In this document: positions 17,529 to 26,726 of the stretch, one piece after another
How positions within the stretch are numbered: the stretch's first letter is position 1
Layout of the letters: every line of letters starts with the position of its first letter
NCBI RefSeq assembly: GCF_051201035.1
Contig: NZ_JBPODR010000012.1
Span: forward strand, 1-64,000
Reading direction: 5' to 3'
From: Thermoanaerobacterium thermosulfurigenes
GTDB lineage: Bacteria; Bacillota; Thermoanaerobacteria; Thermoanaerobacterales; Thermoanaerobacteraceae
Length of the DNA stretch: 64,000 bases
Made by a program: the position numbers and the translations under genes
The notes under the pieces: generated by a model
What the model was told of the DNA's origin: nothing
Seen by the model: the letters and a program-made list of their open reading frames with translations, nothing else
Databases searched by the model: none

Positions 17529-18304
17529 CAATAATTTACTTTCTTATTTTCTGGATCATTTAATACACGCCTCATCATCCAGTATGCCAATATAAGTATG
17601 AAAGGAGTTGCAATCTGCGTCAAAGTAAAAAAGCCGATTCCAAGGTGCTTATTTAGATAAACTGGCCAAAATAGTGGATTGTCCCTTACAGTTTCTTCAA
17701 TAAGCCCTCTCATAAGCTGATAGTAAAATATAAAAGACCAAAACTGATACCCATACGGCATGTGCTTTCTCTCGATGTAAAAATAACGTATTAAAAGGAT
17801 AAGTCCCATTGCTACACCAACTAATTGTGCGGGCCATCTTCCAAAAGCAAAATCAGTTTGCCTTCCCAAAACCTCTTGGTTAAATATATTTCCTATTCTT
17901 ACAAGCATATTCCCTATAGCCAATCCTATGACAGCATAATCTTCCAATGGATTTATCTTGACGTTTTTCTTATGGCAGTAATAAAGGCCTGCAAGAAATC
18001 CTCCCAATACAGCTCCATGCCATGATAGTCCACCTTGATAAATCTTAAGAATATGTATCGGATCTTTGTAAAACCAATCAATGTCATTCGCCAATACAAA
18101 CATCAATCTTGCTCCTACTATTCCGGATATAACCACAATCATCAAAAGATTTAACAAGAAATCTTCATCGTAGTTAAGCTCTTTCGACCTAACGTACAAG
18201 TAATATGCACCAGCAGCTATAGATAAAGCCATAAAAATTCCGTACCAATGTACAGCAATCGGTCCAATTTTAAATGCATACGGGCTAATAGATGGTATAT
18301 ACAT
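17528..18304 (-). CDS. lgt: Prolipoprotein diacylglyceryl transferase
   Basis: A 258-residue polytopic membrane enzyme that transfers diacylglycerol from phosphatidylglycerol to the lipobox cysteine of prolipoproteins. The AVHWYGI start, GGLSWHGAVLGG and the signature RIGNIFNQE are present, with about seven membrane segments. Two probable lipoproteins (GH18 and ComEC-like) are encoded next to it. Confidence 0.94.
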   Translation of the reverse strand: MYIPSISPYAFKIGPIAVHWYGIFMALSIAAGAYYLYVRSKELNYDEDFLLNLLMIVVISGIVGARLMFVLANDIDWFYKDPIHILKIYQGGLSWHGAVLGGFLAGLYYCHKKNVKINPLEDYAVIGLAIGNMLVRIGNIFNQEVLGRQTDFAFGRWPAQLVGVAMGLILLIRYFYIERKHMPYGYQFWSFIFYYQLMRGLIEETVRDNPLFWPVYLNKHLGIGFFTLTQIATPFILILAYWMMRRVLNDPENKKVNY

Positions 18305-18395
18305 AACTAACCTCCAATATATGTTTATTTGTCATGATTTGATTATATTATTCTTTTAACAGTAAGTCAACGTTTTATTGAATTTACAGATGAAT

Positions 18396-18420
18396 CAAAA
18401 ACCACCCGCTATGCGAGTGG
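18396..18420 (-). terminator. Terminator of GH18 lipoprotein gene
   Basis: CCACCCGC and GCGAGTGG form a stem with one mismatch and a 3-base loop, followed on the minus strand by TTTTTGATT. It lies 8 bases after the GH18 stop. Confidence 0.75.
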
Positions 18421-18427
18421 CTACTAC

Positions 18428-19498
18428 TTACTTTGCTCCAATCTTTTTGGCTATAACCTGCCAAAATGATGGTGTTTCAAAACCTATTCTCCATATGCAA
18501 ATGCCATGAATGCCGTATTTTTTCGCTATATCTATTTTCTCAGCCATCGTCGTAGAATTTTCAAACCATACCTGCCTTGTGGCGCCATATGTGCTGTCAT
18601 AATATGTGTAATATGGCTCTTGATACGTATTGCTCCACTGTACTGTCACACCTTTCTGCTGAGCATTCTGAAGTATCGTCTTTGTTGGAGCAGAAAAACC
18701 ACCTGACTTATTTGCAGGCCAATCGTATCCATACGTCGCAACACCAAGGCAAATCTGACTTGGTTTAAAGCCTTCTTTTAATGCATCCTTCACATTGTTC
18801 TCAACCCACTGCTCCGGAGATACTGGTCCCGGTGGCGATGAGGCATTATGCCTGTCGTAAGTCATCAATGTCACATGATCAACCAATGGTGCCAATTTGT
18901 GATAATCGTAAATTCCCGATATATCAGGTGAAACCTGATAATGAGGAATCACAGACATATCTAAGATTTTACCCTCTCTTTTCATCATCGTCCTAAAAGT
19001 ACCCATAAATGCCGTAAGGTAGTCTTTATCCTTAACATAATTTTTTGTGCCATGTGGGATAAACTCAAAGTCTATGTTGTATCCGTCAAATCCATGTTTT
19101 TTAAGAAGACTTATAAGCTCATTCATGGTCTCAGTCTTCACTTTAGAATCCAGCAAAACTGAATCCTTGCTGTCAGCCACGTTTACAAGCGGTACAACTT
19201 TTAAACCATTTTTCTTTGCAAAGTTTAAAGCTTGCGGATTTGTTGAATCTTTAACAGATCCATCACCTTGAACAGTAAGCCAAAGTGGTGAAACTGTGTC
19301 CATGTACTTCGCGTATTTTACAAGCGAATTGTATGAGTTGTCGTATCCAGGTGAATCAACATAAAATCCAACAACATTTAAACTTCTCTTTGATGTAACT
19401 GGTTTTTTAACTGAGCTTTTGCATCCTGCCAATGATGCAGTTGCAAGCACCATAACAAAAATCAGCATCATCGCAATATATCTTTTATATTTTTTCAT
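18428..19498 (-). CDS. Glycoside hydrolase family 18 lipoprotein
   Basis: About 356 residues. A signal peptide ends in lipobox LAGC, followed by a GH18 barrel with the catalytic motif DGYNIDFE, MTYDRH and the terminal WRIGFE strand. Enzymes of this family cleave chitin or N-acetylglucosamine linkages, and many spore-former members (YaaH/YdhD type) act on peptidoglycan. No LysM or SLH domain is present. I chose ATG 19498 (7-9 bases after GAGGAGG) rather than the ATG six codons earlier, which overlaps the binding site. Confidence 0.88.
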   Translation of the reverse strand: MKKYKRYIAMMLIFVMVLATASLAGCKSSVKKPVTSKRSLNVVGFYVDSPGYDNSYNSLVKYAKYMDTVSPLWLTVQGDGSVKDSTNPQALNFAKKNGLKVVPLVNVADSKDSVLLDSKVKTETMNELISLLKKHGFDGYNIDFEFIPHGTKNYVKDKDYLTAFMGTFRTMMKREGKILDMSVIPHYQVSPDISGIYDYHKLAPLVDHVTLMTYDRHNASSPPGPVSPEQWVENNVKDALKEGFKPSQICLGVATYGYDWPANKSGGFSAPTKTILQNAQQKGVTVQWSNTYQEPYYTYYDSTYGATRQVWFENSTTMAEKIDIAKKYGIHGICIWRIGFETPSFWQVIAKKIGAK

Positions 19499-19576
19499 GA
19501 GATATAACCTCCTCATAATTCTTTCTGGTTATATCTTTTCATGAAATCTACATATTTATGTAACAAAAATCCGTTT

Positions 19577-20494
19577 TTAGTTTTTTTGTCCCGGTGTGTA
19601 ATCGCCTGGTTTCACATTAAACGAAATACTTTGCCCATCGCTTACAGCAATTATTGTCCCACATTCGTCTGTCCTATAGACCGGTATGTTTCTGGCTTTA
19701 AGTTTTTTCAATGTAGAACTGTGGGGATGTCCGTAGTCATTGCCTTTTCCACAGGAGATTACAGCATATTTAGGACTGACATCATCTAAAAAGCTCGCAG
19801 TAGTTGATGTTGAGCTTCCATGATGACCAACTTTAAGTACATCCGACTTCAAATCATACCCCTTTTCAATCATTTCCCTCTCCGATTCAGCACCAGCATC
19901 GCCAGTAAACAAAAACGATGTGTTTTTATAAGTAAGTTTTATCACTGCACTGTATTCGTTAAGATCGGCGTATTTAGAGCTATTTGGCGCTATAATTTCA
20001 GCACTAACAGAAGGACCAAGGTCCAAAGTCACTCCTGCTTTTGCCACATCTATCTTCAATCCCTTATTTTTTGCAGCATTTAATACATATTCAAATGTCT
20101 TTGTATTTGTAGTCACCTTTGGCATGTAAAATCTTCCTATTTCAAAGCTTTCTATTACTCTATCCATTCCACCAATGTGATCTTCGTGTGGGTGTGTTCC
20201 AACTAATATATCGATTTTTGTTACACCTAAACTTTTTATGTAGTCGACGACCTTTTTCCCCATTTCTGGTACACCAGCATCGATTAGCATTGTCTTATTG
20301 TCAGGTGTCTTAATAAAAATGCTATCGCCTTGTCCTACATCGATAAAATACACTTTAAGTAAGCCATCTTTAGATTGTACTGTAGAATTCTGAATTTCGC
20401 CTTGTTTCTGATTGAAATTTGTGGTGTCAGAACATCCAACCAAAGAAAAAACTAAAGCAAATATCAAACCGAAAATTGCTATTTTTTTAAACAT
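19577..20494 (-). CDS. ComEC/Rec2-like metallo-beta-lactamase-fold lipoprotein
   Basis: 305 residues. A lipobox (LVGC) at the end of the signal peptide is followed by the ComEC-type MBL domain: FIDVGQGDS, the metal site THPHEDHIGG, FTGDAG and KVGHHGS. It lacks the membrane channel of true ComEC, so it is a stand-alone extracytoplasmic hydrolase, probably a nuclease or phosphodiesterase. The DUF3006 gene directly upstream is a common partner of such proteins. Confidence 0.88.
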   Translation of the reverse strand: MFKKIAIFGLIFALVFSLVGCSDTTNFNQKQGEIQNSTVQSKDGLLKVYFIDVGQGDSIFIKTPDNKTMLIDAGVPEMGKKVVDYIKSLGVTKIDILVGTHPHEDHIGGMDRVIESFEIGRFYMPKVTTNTKTFEYVLNAAKNKGLKIDVAKAGVTLDLGPSVSAEIIAPNSSKYADLNEYSAVIKLTYKNTSFLFTGDAGAESEREMIEKGYDLKSDVLKVGHHGSSTSTTASFLDDVSPKYAVISCGKGNDYGHPHSSTLKKLKARNIPVYRTDECGTIIAVSDGQSISFNVKPGDYTPGQKN

Positions 20495-20505
20495 GATGCA
20501 CCTCT

Positions 20506-20715
20506 CTACTCTCTAAAAAGTTCATCTGCCAGCCTTTTTATTTTCTGGCTTCGCTTAAGCGTTTCTTCACTGTCAATTCGTACATCAAACTTTATTACAT
20601 CGCCTTCTTTTAAATCTTTTGGTAAAAGAGTACGAGGAAAATTAAATGTAATACGCCCAAACTCAATTACAGCGTAATCACCTTCGAATCTGTCTATTAT
20701 GCACATTTCATTCAT
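20506..20715 (-). CDS. DUF3006 family protein
   Basis: 69 residues with the family pattern CIIDRFEGDYAVIEF and PKDLKEGDVIKF, a small beta-barrel-like protein of unknown function. The ATG at 20715 has GGGAGG at 7 bases; earlier in-frame codons touch the binding site. It is 11 bases upstream of the ComEC-like gene and is probably translated from the same message. Confidence 0.82.
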   Translation of the reverse strand: MNEMCIIDRFEGDYAVIEFGRITFNFPRTLLPKDLKEGDVIKFDVRIDSEETLKRSQKIKRLADELFRE

Positions 20716-20805
20716 AATCATCCCTCCCAAACTATTATATCATGGGAACCTTTTATTCCATCCACTAAAATGAAAAAAATAAAAAAATATGGCACCAATT
20801 GGGCA

Positions 20806-20843
20806 CAAAAAAGGGGTTGGACTTAAGTAAAATGTCCAAACCC
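20806..20843 (-). terminator. Terminator downstream of tRNA-Ala
   Basis: GGGGTTGGAC (20813-20822) pairs with GTCCAAACCC (20834-20843) around an 11-base loop, and six T follow on the minus strand. It ends the tRNA transcript; the other strand has only a short T-run. Confidence 0.8.
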
Positions 20844-20857
20844 TTGATTTTTCTAAG

Positions 20858-20929
20858 TGGAGATGAAGGGATTTGAACCCTCGACTCCCACAATGCGAAT
20901 GTGGTACTCTCCCGCTGAGTTACATCCCC
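20858..20929 (-). tRNA. tRNA-Ala (CGC)
   Basis: A cloverleaf of 72 bases: acceptor GGGGATG pairs with CATCTCC and includes the G3-U70 wobble that identifies alanine tRNAs. The anticodon stem CCACA/TGTGG carries loop TTCGCAT (anticodon CGC). The T-arm has GGTTCAAAT. The 3' CCA is not encoded. Confidence 0.88.
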
Positions 20930-20962
20930 ATCAAAAATAATTATATCATAAGATGGTGATGA

Positions 20963-20990
20963 TTTCTACTTTTTTGTCAAAAAGTAGAAA
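20963..20990 (-). repeat. Perfect 12-bp hairpin between tRNA genes
   Basis: TTTCTACTTTTT and AAAAAGTAGAAA are perfectly complementary around loop TGTC. It sits between tRNA-Val(CAC) and tRNA-Ala and could be a transcript-processing site or a weak terminator. Confidence 0.45.
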
Positions 20991-21001
20991 TGTTGTTCAA
21001 G

Positions 21002-21024
21002 CCGCCTTTTAGAGGCGGTTTTTT
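21002..21024 (+). terminator. Terminator-like hairpin with T-tract on plus strand
   Basis: CCGCCT pairs with AGGCGG around a 5-base loop and is followed by six T on the plus strand. No plus-strand gene precedes it closely, so its purpose is unclear; it may block antisense transcription into the tRNA cluster. Confidence 0.45.
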
Positions 21025-21029
21025 GCAAA

Positions 21030-21052
21030 ATAAAAACAGCTTTTTAAGCTGC
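21030..21052 (-). terminator. Terminator downstream of tRNA-Val (CAC)
   Basis: On the minus strand CAGCTT and AAGCTG form a 6-bp stem with a 3-base loop followed by TTTTTATTTT, 12 bases after the tRNA 3' end. Confidence 0.6.
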
Positions 21053-21063
21053 ATATTTCAGAT

Positions 21064-21139
21064 TGGTGGGGTTAACAGGATTCGAACCTGTGGCCTCTAC
21101 GATGTGAGCGTAGCGCTCTAACCGCTGGGCTATAACCCC
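21064..21139 (-). tRNA. tRNA-Val (CAC)
   Basis: 76 bases including an encoded CCA. Acceptor GGGGTTA/TAACCCC, anticodon stem CTACG/CGTAG with loop CTCACAT (anticodon CAC), T-loop GGTTCGAAT. The two valine tRNAs here are nearly identical and probably arose by duplication. Confidence 0.93.
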
Positions 21140-21177
21140 ACTTAAAAATCTATATTTAAATTTTAAATTAGTTAAAA

Positions 21178-21254
<77 letters not shown>

Positions 21255-21309
21255 ACTCGCCTTACATGTTTAGTATATTATATTTTTACCTCTATGTCAA
21301 CATCACTTT

Positions 21310-22266
21310 CTACACGTAAGACCTTATAAGTTTGCAATTTCCAGTAATGGTGTATTTGCCAATTGACGCAGGTATCAAAAGCGATTCACCGCTTTTCAAA
21401 TCGGCTTCCCCATCTTCGTAAATTATCTTTCCTTCGCCTTCTACCATCACCAACGTATTAAAAATGCCGTTAGTCTCTATATTGACCGTTGACTCAACAT
21501 AGATTACATCCGTTTTAAAGTATTTTGACTGAACGACATTGGCAATGCTTCCCCCATCTACCTTTTTATATTTAGGAACTATTTTATCGCTTTTTAAATT
21601 AAAATCAATCACGTCTAAAGCTTTATCAATGTGAAGCTCTCTTTTGTTTCCATTGTCATCTACTCTATTGTAATCATAGACTCTGTAAGTTAAATCCGAA
21701 TTCTGCTGTATTTCGCAGATTAGTATGCCTTCTCCGATGGCATGTACCATCCCTGAAGGTATGTACACTACATCTCCTGGCTTTACCTCTATCTCATTTA
21801 GACATTCTTCAAGACTTTCCTTTTCAAGCAATGACTTAAATTGTTCCTTCGTCGTGCCTTCTTTTAAACCACAGATAAGTTTGGCACCAGGCTTTGCATC
21901 GATTATATACCACATTTCTGTTTTGCCTATATCGCCATTTTCATGATGATAAGCGTAATCATCATCTGGATGCACTTGAACAGACAATTTATCATTGGCA
22001 TCTATTATCTTTATAAGCAATGGAAATCTACCGTACGATTTGCCTTCTCCATAAAGCTCGTCTCCATGCTTATTTGCAAGTTCGCTTAATTTAACTCCAT
22101 CGTAAATACCGCCATCTACTTCACTTACAGCAGTTGTATTGTCAGAAATGCACCAAAGCTCACCTATCTTTTTGCCGTAAGGTACATTAAAGCCGTACTT
22201 TGTCTTCAAGGCATCTCCGCCCCATATCCTTTCCATAAATATGGGTTTAAACTTTAGTGGTTGCAT
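21310..22266 (-). CDS. manA: Mannose-6-phosphate isomerase, class I
   Basis: About 318 residues of the short Firmicute type. The FMERIWGG start, the metal-binding VQVHPDD and KTEMWYI segments, and GMVHAIGEG match type I phosphomannose isomerases, which interconvert mannose-6-P and fructose-6-P. The ATG at 22266 has GGGAG at 8 bases. It follows deoD with an 18-base gap. It could serve mannose entering by one of the mannose-family PTSs, but that is inference. Confidence 0.92.
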   Translation of the reverse strand: MQPLKFKPIFMERIWGGDALKTKYGFNVPYGKKIGELWCISDNTTAVSEVDGGIYDGVKLSELANKHGDELYGEGKSYGRFPLLIKIIDANDKLSVQVHPDDDYAYHHENGDIGKTEMWYIIDAKPGAKLICGLKEGTTKEQFKSLLEKESLEECLNEIEVKPGDVVYIPSGMVHAIGEGILICEIQQNSDLTYRVYDYNRVDDNGNKRELHIDKALDVIDFNLKSDKIVPKYKKVDGGSIANVVQSKYFKTDVIYVESTVNIETNGIFNTLVMVEGEGKIIYEDGEADLKSGESLLIPASIGKYTITGNCKLIRSYV

Positions 22267-22284
22267 TCTCATCACTCCCACATA

Positions 22285-22986
22285 TTATTCAGCGATATTT
22301 AGAGCAATTTCTATCATATCGTTAAATGTCTTCTGCCTTTCTTCTGCAGATGTAGCATGACCTGTAACTAAACTATCGCTTACTGTCAATATGGTAAGAG
22401 CATCTACTCCATACTTAGCAGCTAAAGTGTAAAGACCTGCTGTTTCCATCTCAACTGCTAAAACGCCAAACTTAGCCCATAATTTCCAGCTATCTTTATC
22501 ATCGTTGTAAAATGTATCTGATGAAAGTATATTGCCTACTTTTACGTTGATACCTTTCTCCAAAGCCGCATCATAAGCTTTTTTCAGGAGCTTGAAACTG
22601 GCTGTAGGAGCATAGTCCATGCCATTAAACCTGATCTTATTTATGGCGGAATCTGTCGATGACGCCATTGCTAATATTACATCCCTTATGTTTATATCTT
22701 CTTGCATTGATCCGCATGTGCCTATCCTTATGAGATTTTTTACGTTGTAGCTTTGGATAAGCTCGTTTACATATATGGATATAGATGGTATACCCATACC
22801 TGTTCCCTGAACAGATACTCTTTTACCTTTATAATAACCAGTAAATCCGTACATTCCGCGAACTTCATTGTAACAAATTACATCAGTTAAAAAATTGTCT
22901 GCAATGTACTTAGCCCTCAGTGGATCTCCAGGCAATAATACTGTACTTGCAATTTCTCCATCTTTTGCACCTATGTGAATACTCAA
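22285..22986 (-). CDS. deoD: Purine-nucleoside phosphorylase, DeoD type
   Basis: About 233 residues. The start SIHIGAKDGEIA, LLPGDPLRAKYIA, RGMYGFTG, GTGMGIPS and AVEMETAGLY motifs match hexameric DeoD enzymes that phosphorolyse purine nucleosides. The likely start is TTG 22986: AAAGGAG is 9 bases upstream and the product then begins like B. subtilis MSVHIGA. The ATG at 22995 abuts the binding site with no spacer. Confidence 0.94.
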   Translation of the reverse strand: MSIHIGAKDGEIASTVLLPGDPLRAKYIADNFLTDVICYNEVRGMYGFTGYYKGKRVSVQGTGMGIPSISIYVNELIQSYNVKNLIRIGTCGSMQEDINIRDVILAMASSTDSAINKIRFNGMDYAPTASFKLLKKAYDAALEKGINVKVGNILSSDTFYNDDKDSWKLWAKFGVLAVEMETAGLYTLAAKYGVDALTILTVSDSLVTGHATSAEERQKTFNDMIEIALNIAE

Positions 22987-23055
22987 TTCATCCATCTCCT
23001 TTTAATATTTTACAATTATATAATATCAAAAATGATGTAAACCTTCAATCGCTTT

Positions 23056-24165
23056 TTATATCAAGGCTTTTTCATCTTTATATATGGTCTCTATCACGCC
23101 ACCTCCAAGGCAGTATTCACCATCGTAAAAGACGACAAATTGCCCTGGAGTAACAGCTCTTTGAGGCTTATCAAACACAACTAAATAACCATTGTCTTTC
23201 TTAAAAACCATTACGTCTTGGTCAGGCTGTCTATACCTGAATTTTGCTTTGCACCTAAGTTCATCGAAGTTCATGTCACCGTCTATCCAATTTACATTCT
23301 TCGTAAACAAGCCGTATGAATACAATGCAGGATTTTTATCACCTTGTGCAACATAAAGTATATTGTTTTCAACATCTTTGTCAACTACAAACCAAGGCTC
23401 TCCTGTACCTACACCACCTATGCCGATGCCCCTTCTCTGTCCTAATGTGTAAAACATAAGCCCATCATGACGTCCCAATACGCGCCCCGACAGATCCCTT
23501 ATTTCTCCCGGCTTCGCAGGCAGAAATTGATTTAAAAATTCTTTAAACTTTCTCTCTCCGATAAAGCAAATACCTGTGCTGTCTTTTTTATCAGCCGTCT
23601 TCAGACCTGCCTTTCGTGCTATCTCCCGCACTTCCGATTTATCAAGGTGTCCTATTGGAAACATCGTCTTTGACAACTGCTTCTGCCCAAGCTCACATAA
23701 AAAATACGTCTGATCTTTGTTTTTGTCTACACCTTTTAGCATCTTGTAGTGCCCATCTGTATGCTCTATCCTTGCATAGTGGCCTGTTGCAATATAATCT
23801 GCTCCAATTTTCATCGAAAACTCCAAAAAAGCCTTAAACTTTATCTCTTTGTTGCACATTACGTCTGGATTGGGTGTTCTACCGCTTTTGTATTCATTCA
23901 AGAAATACTGAAAAACTCTGTCCCAATATTCTTTTGTAAAGTTTATCGAATAGTAAGGAATGCCTATTTTATCGCAAACTCTCACAACATCCTCGTAATC
24001 CTCTGCTGCAGTACAGTACCCAGAATCATCTTCTTCATCCCAATTTTTCATAAATATGCCTATCACATCGTATCCTTGTTCTTTAAGAAGCAGTGCAGAC
24101 ACAGAGGAATCTACTCCTCCAGACATTCCAACTACAACTTTTACATTTTGATTCTCATAAGCCAT
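23056..24165 (-). CDS. mnmA: tRNA-specific 2-thiouridylase MnmA
   Basis: 369 residues. The PP-loop GMSGGVDSS, the catalytic cysteine in DVMCNKEIKF, the second cysteine in STGICFIGER and the C-terminal beta-barrel are present. It thiolates U34 of Lys, Glu and Gln tRNAs. It lies between deoD and rnpB. Confidence 0.95.
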   Translation of the reverse strand: MAYENQNVKVVVGMSGGVDSSVSALLLKEQGYDVIGIFMKNWDEEDDSGYCTAAEDYEDVVRVCDKIGIPYYSINFTKEYWDRVFQYFLNEYKSGRTPNPDVMCNKEIKFKAFLEFSMKIGADYIATGHYARIEHTDGHYKMLKGVDKNKDQTYFLCELGQKQLSKTMFPIGHLDKSEVREIARKAGLKTADKKDSTGICFIGERKFKEFLNQFLPAKPGEIRDLSGRVLGRHDGLMFYTLGQRRGIGIGGVGTGEPWFVVDKDVENNILYVAQGDKNPALYSYGLFTKNVNWIDGDMNFDELRCKAKFRYRQPDQDVMVFKKDNGYLVVFDKPQRAVTPGQFVVFYDGEYCLGGGVIETIYKDEKALI

Positions 24166-24199
24166 TTAAAATTACAACCTCTCTCATAAAAAATTATTT

Positions 24200-24234
24200 A
24201 AAAAAACTCAATGCCACATGACATTGAGTTTTTG
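24200..24234 (-). terminator. Terminator of rnpB
   Basis: AAAAACTCAATG (24202-24213) pairs with CATTGAGTTTTT (24222-24233) in a perfect 12-bp stem, with T-runs on both strands. It follows the RNase P RNA 3' end. Confidence 0.88.
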
Positions 24235-24240
24235 CCTTTT

Positions 24241-24633
24241 AATACGAGCAAGTCTATAAGCCGAGTTCTGTTTTAGATGGTCATCTATCTACGATATCAG
24301 TTACCTGATACCTCCAGCGGTTTTACCCGAGGGTCAAGCGGGCCACTTGTATTTCCCTCCTATTCTACCTTGCTCCAGGTGGGGTTTACAGAGCATTCCA
24401 GTCGCCTGGATGCTGGTGAGCTCTTACCTCGCCTTTCCACCCTTACCCACCGCCAATTCGCTATTAATAAAAGCATTATTATTTACGAATTAGTGATAGG
24501 CGGTATATCTCTGTTGCACTTTCCTTGGAGTCACCTCCACCGGGTATTACCCGGCACCTTGCCCTGTGGAGCTCGGACTTTCCTCGTACATAATGTACGC
24601 GACCATCTGGCTTACTCGTAAGTATTACTCTCC
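24241..24633 (-). ncRNA. rnpB: RNase P RNA, bacterial
   Basis: On the minus strand the universally conserved GAGGAAAGTCCGAGCTCC block lies near the 5' end. The 3' end has ACAGAACTCGGCTTA. The P1 helix forms from ACGAGTAAG (24611-24619) and CTTGCTCGT (24244-24252). GGCGAGG, GTAAACCCCACC and GAGGGAAATACAAG blocks are present between. Length of about 380-390 bases is normal. A consensus promoter and a strong terminator flank it. It is the catalytic RNA for tRNA 5' maturation. Confidence 0.95.
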
Positions 24634-24642
24634 AGATATAGA

Positions 24643-24671
24643 ATGATACCACTATCAAATAAGTTTGTCAA
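24643..24671 (-). promoter_or_regulatory. Sigma-A promoter of rnpB
   Basis: TTGACA (24666-24671) and TATCAT (24643-24648) on the minus strand with a 17-base spacer. Predicted start is near 24636. Confidence 0.8.
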
Positions 24672-24681
24672 CTGGCAATTA

Positions 24682-25797
24682 TTACATAAACATAAACGGA
24701 TCAGCTTGTGCTTCGCTGGTAATGACATTTAAGTCTACATCCATTTTTTGCGCTTCATCCCTTATGTATTCAGCGATGAAATTTACAGAAATCTTCTCTG
24801 TGCCAAAATGACCCGCATCTATTATAGCCAGTCCAATATGCCTTGCATCTACTGCATCATGGTAGCCAACATCACCTGTTATCAAAACATCGGCACCTTT
24901 AAAAGCTGAAATTGATACAAAGCTACCACCACTGCCACCGCATACAGCCACTTTTTTAACTGTCTTGTTTAAATCGCCTACGACACGTATGTTTTTTAAG
25001 CCAAGTTTTGCTTTTACATCATTTGCGAGGTTGCCTAATGTAGTGTCTTTTATTAAGCCTACTCTCCCGATTCCATATTCGTCATACAATGTCTCAACAG
25101 GGTATATGTCATAAGCTACCTCTTCATATGGATGAACTTTTAACATAGCACTTATAACCCTATTTACCAATTTATCTGGTGCTATAGTCTCTATTCTAAC
25201 CTCCTGAGTATTTTCCACTTTTCCTATCTCACCTATAAAAGGATTCGTTCCCTCTAACGGTTTAAAACTTCCTATGCCCATCGTTTGAAAAGTACAATCG
25301 CTGTAATTTCCTATGTAGCCTGCACCTGCATTGCACATAGCTGTCTTTACTATTTCCTCATATCCAATCGGAACATATACTACAATTTTCTTATAGCCTT
25401 CTTTATACGTAACTTGCAAAATCTCCTCGTCGTATATTCCCAGTATGTTGCAGAGAATATCGTTCATTCCGCCCTTTGCAGCATCAAAGTTGGTATGCGC
25501 TGAATACACAGGTATGTCTTCTCTTATAAGCATCGTCAAAACTTCGCCTAACGGATTATCAGTACGTAAATTCTTAAATGGTTTAAATATTATAGGGTGA
25601 TGCGTTACAATCATGTCGACTTTCTTTGATATGGCTTCTAATACAACTTCTCTTGTGGCATCCAAAGCCACCATGACAGACGACACATCTTTTCTGGGAT
25701 TCCCCACAAGAAGCCCAACATTGTCCCATTCTTCAGCACATTTGTGTGGTGCAAGTTTGTCAATCATTCCCGCTATTGTCTGGCATTTCAGACTCAT
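24682..25797 (-). CDS. Nif3-like dinuclear metal-centre protein
   Basis: About 371 residues of the NIF3/YqfO family, with the middle insert typical of Firmicutes. EEWDNVGLLVG, TTHHPIIFK-type metal ligands (VTHHP), HTNFDAAKGGMND and the C-terminal GDVGYHD and DAGHFGTE segments bind two metals. The family is annotated as GTP cyclohydrolase I type 2, but its true reaction is uncertain. The gene overlaps the end of trmK by 38 bases. Start at ATG 25797 behind GAGGTG. Confidence 0.9.
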   Translation of the reverse strand: MSLKCQTIAGMIDKLAPHKCAEEWDNVGLLVGNPRKDVSSVMVALDATREVVLEAISKKVDMIVTHHPIIFKPFKNLRTDNPLGEVLTMLIREDIPVYSAHTNFDAAKGGMNDILCNILGIYDEEILQVTYKEGYKKIVVYVPIGYEEIVKTAMCNAGAGYIGNYSDCTFQTMGIGSFKPLEGTNPFIGEIGKVENTQEVRIETIAPDKLVNRVISAMLKVHPYEEVAYDIYPVETLYDEYGIGRVGLIKDTTLGNLANDVKAKLGLKNIRVVGDLNKTVKKVAVCGGSGGSFVSISAFKGADVLITGDVGYHDAVDARHIGLAIIDAGHFGTEKISVNFIAEYIRDEAQKMDVDLNVITSEAQADPFMFM

Positions 25798-26470
25798 ACA
25801 ATAACACCTCATATTTTTTTATTTTATTTAAAATATCCTCTTTCAGTAAATCACTTTCATTGCTTTTCGAGACTTCATCAAAAATCTTTTTTAGCTTTCC
25901 TATCTTATATGATATATAATCTTTAAGCAATGGGTGACTTTTTTGAAAGAGTTTTTCACCGATTTCATAAAAAATTTCGTCGTGGACTCTCCCCTTGCCA
26001 TGTTCTACAGCAATTATCTCAAAGAACTTCCCTTTTTCAAAGACTAAACCTTCATCAACAATCAAATACCCATTCTCATAAATATACCTGCGAAGATGGT
26101 CAGATGCCGTCATAGGCTGCAAGATAAATCTCTCTACAGTTGAAGCAATGCTTTTGCCTTTTTCTAAAATATCTGAAGTCAAAATGCCACCCATACCGGC
26201 TATTACAACCGTATCAACTTCATTTGGCATTAAAACGCTTAATCCATCGCCAAGCCGTACAATTATATTTTCTGACAGATTGTACTTTTTAATAACATCA
26301 ATTGCTTTATTGAGAGAAGTAGATTTTACATCTGATGCAATTATGTAGTCTGAAATGCCATTTAAATAAAGGTAGACTGGTATATATCCATGGTCTGTAC
26401 CTATATCAGCAACTTTAGAATGAAGTTTTATCATTTTGACGATAGAATTTAATCTCTGTGACAGCTTCAT
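25760..26470 (-). CDS. trmK: tRNA (adenine22-N1)-methyltransferase TrmK
   Basis: 236 residues. A Rossmann methyltransferase with DIGTDHGYIPVYL (SAM site), ASDVKSTSL, GDGLSVL and IAGMGG, followed by a C-terminal coiled region. It matches the YqfN/TrmK family that methylates A22 of tRNA. TrmK followed by Nif3-like near sigA is a conserved Firmicute arrangement. Confidence 0.92.
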   Translation of the reverse strand: MKLSQRLNSIVKMIKLHSKVADIGTDHGYIPVYLYLNGISDYIIASDVKSTSLNKAIDVIKKYNLSENIIVRLGDGLSVLMPNEVDTVVIAGMGGILTSDILEKGKSIASTVERFILQPMTASDHLRRYIYENGYLIVDEGLVFEKGKFFEIIAVEHGKGRVHDEIFYEIGEKLFQKSHPLLKDYISYKIGKLKKIFDEVSKSNESDLLKEDILNKIKKYEVLLYESEMPDNSGND

Positions 26471-26522
26471 ACTATAAAATAAAAAGCATTTGTAAAATCA
26501 AATGCCTATCCTTTCATCATTA

Positions 26523-26598
<76 letters not shown>

Positions 26599-26604
26599 CC
26601 TAAA

Positions 26605-26679
26605 TATGGCTCCTCAGGTAGGGCTCGAACCTACAGCCTACCGGTTAACAGCCGGTTGCTCCACCATTGAGCTACTGAG
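26605..26679 (-). tRNA. tRNA-Asn (GTT)
   Basis: 75 bases with encoded CCA and discriminator G. Acceptor TCCTCAG/CTGAGGA, anticodon stem ACCGG/CCGGT with loop CTGTTAA (anticodon GTT). Six bases separate it from the CAT tRNA. Confidence 0.94.
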
Positions 26680-26726
26680 GAATACATTTATTATTATACT
26701 ACATTTTTAACCGGTGTCAAGCAGTG

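Noticed and set aside
20785..20810. TGGCACCAATTGGGCAC read as a sigma-54 promoter
   Set aside because: It has TGGCAC but no TTGC at the right distance and no gene start downstream on that strand.
22987..23055. Purine riboswitch before deoD
   Set aside because: The gap is only about 70 bases and lacks the conserved purine-aptamer core.
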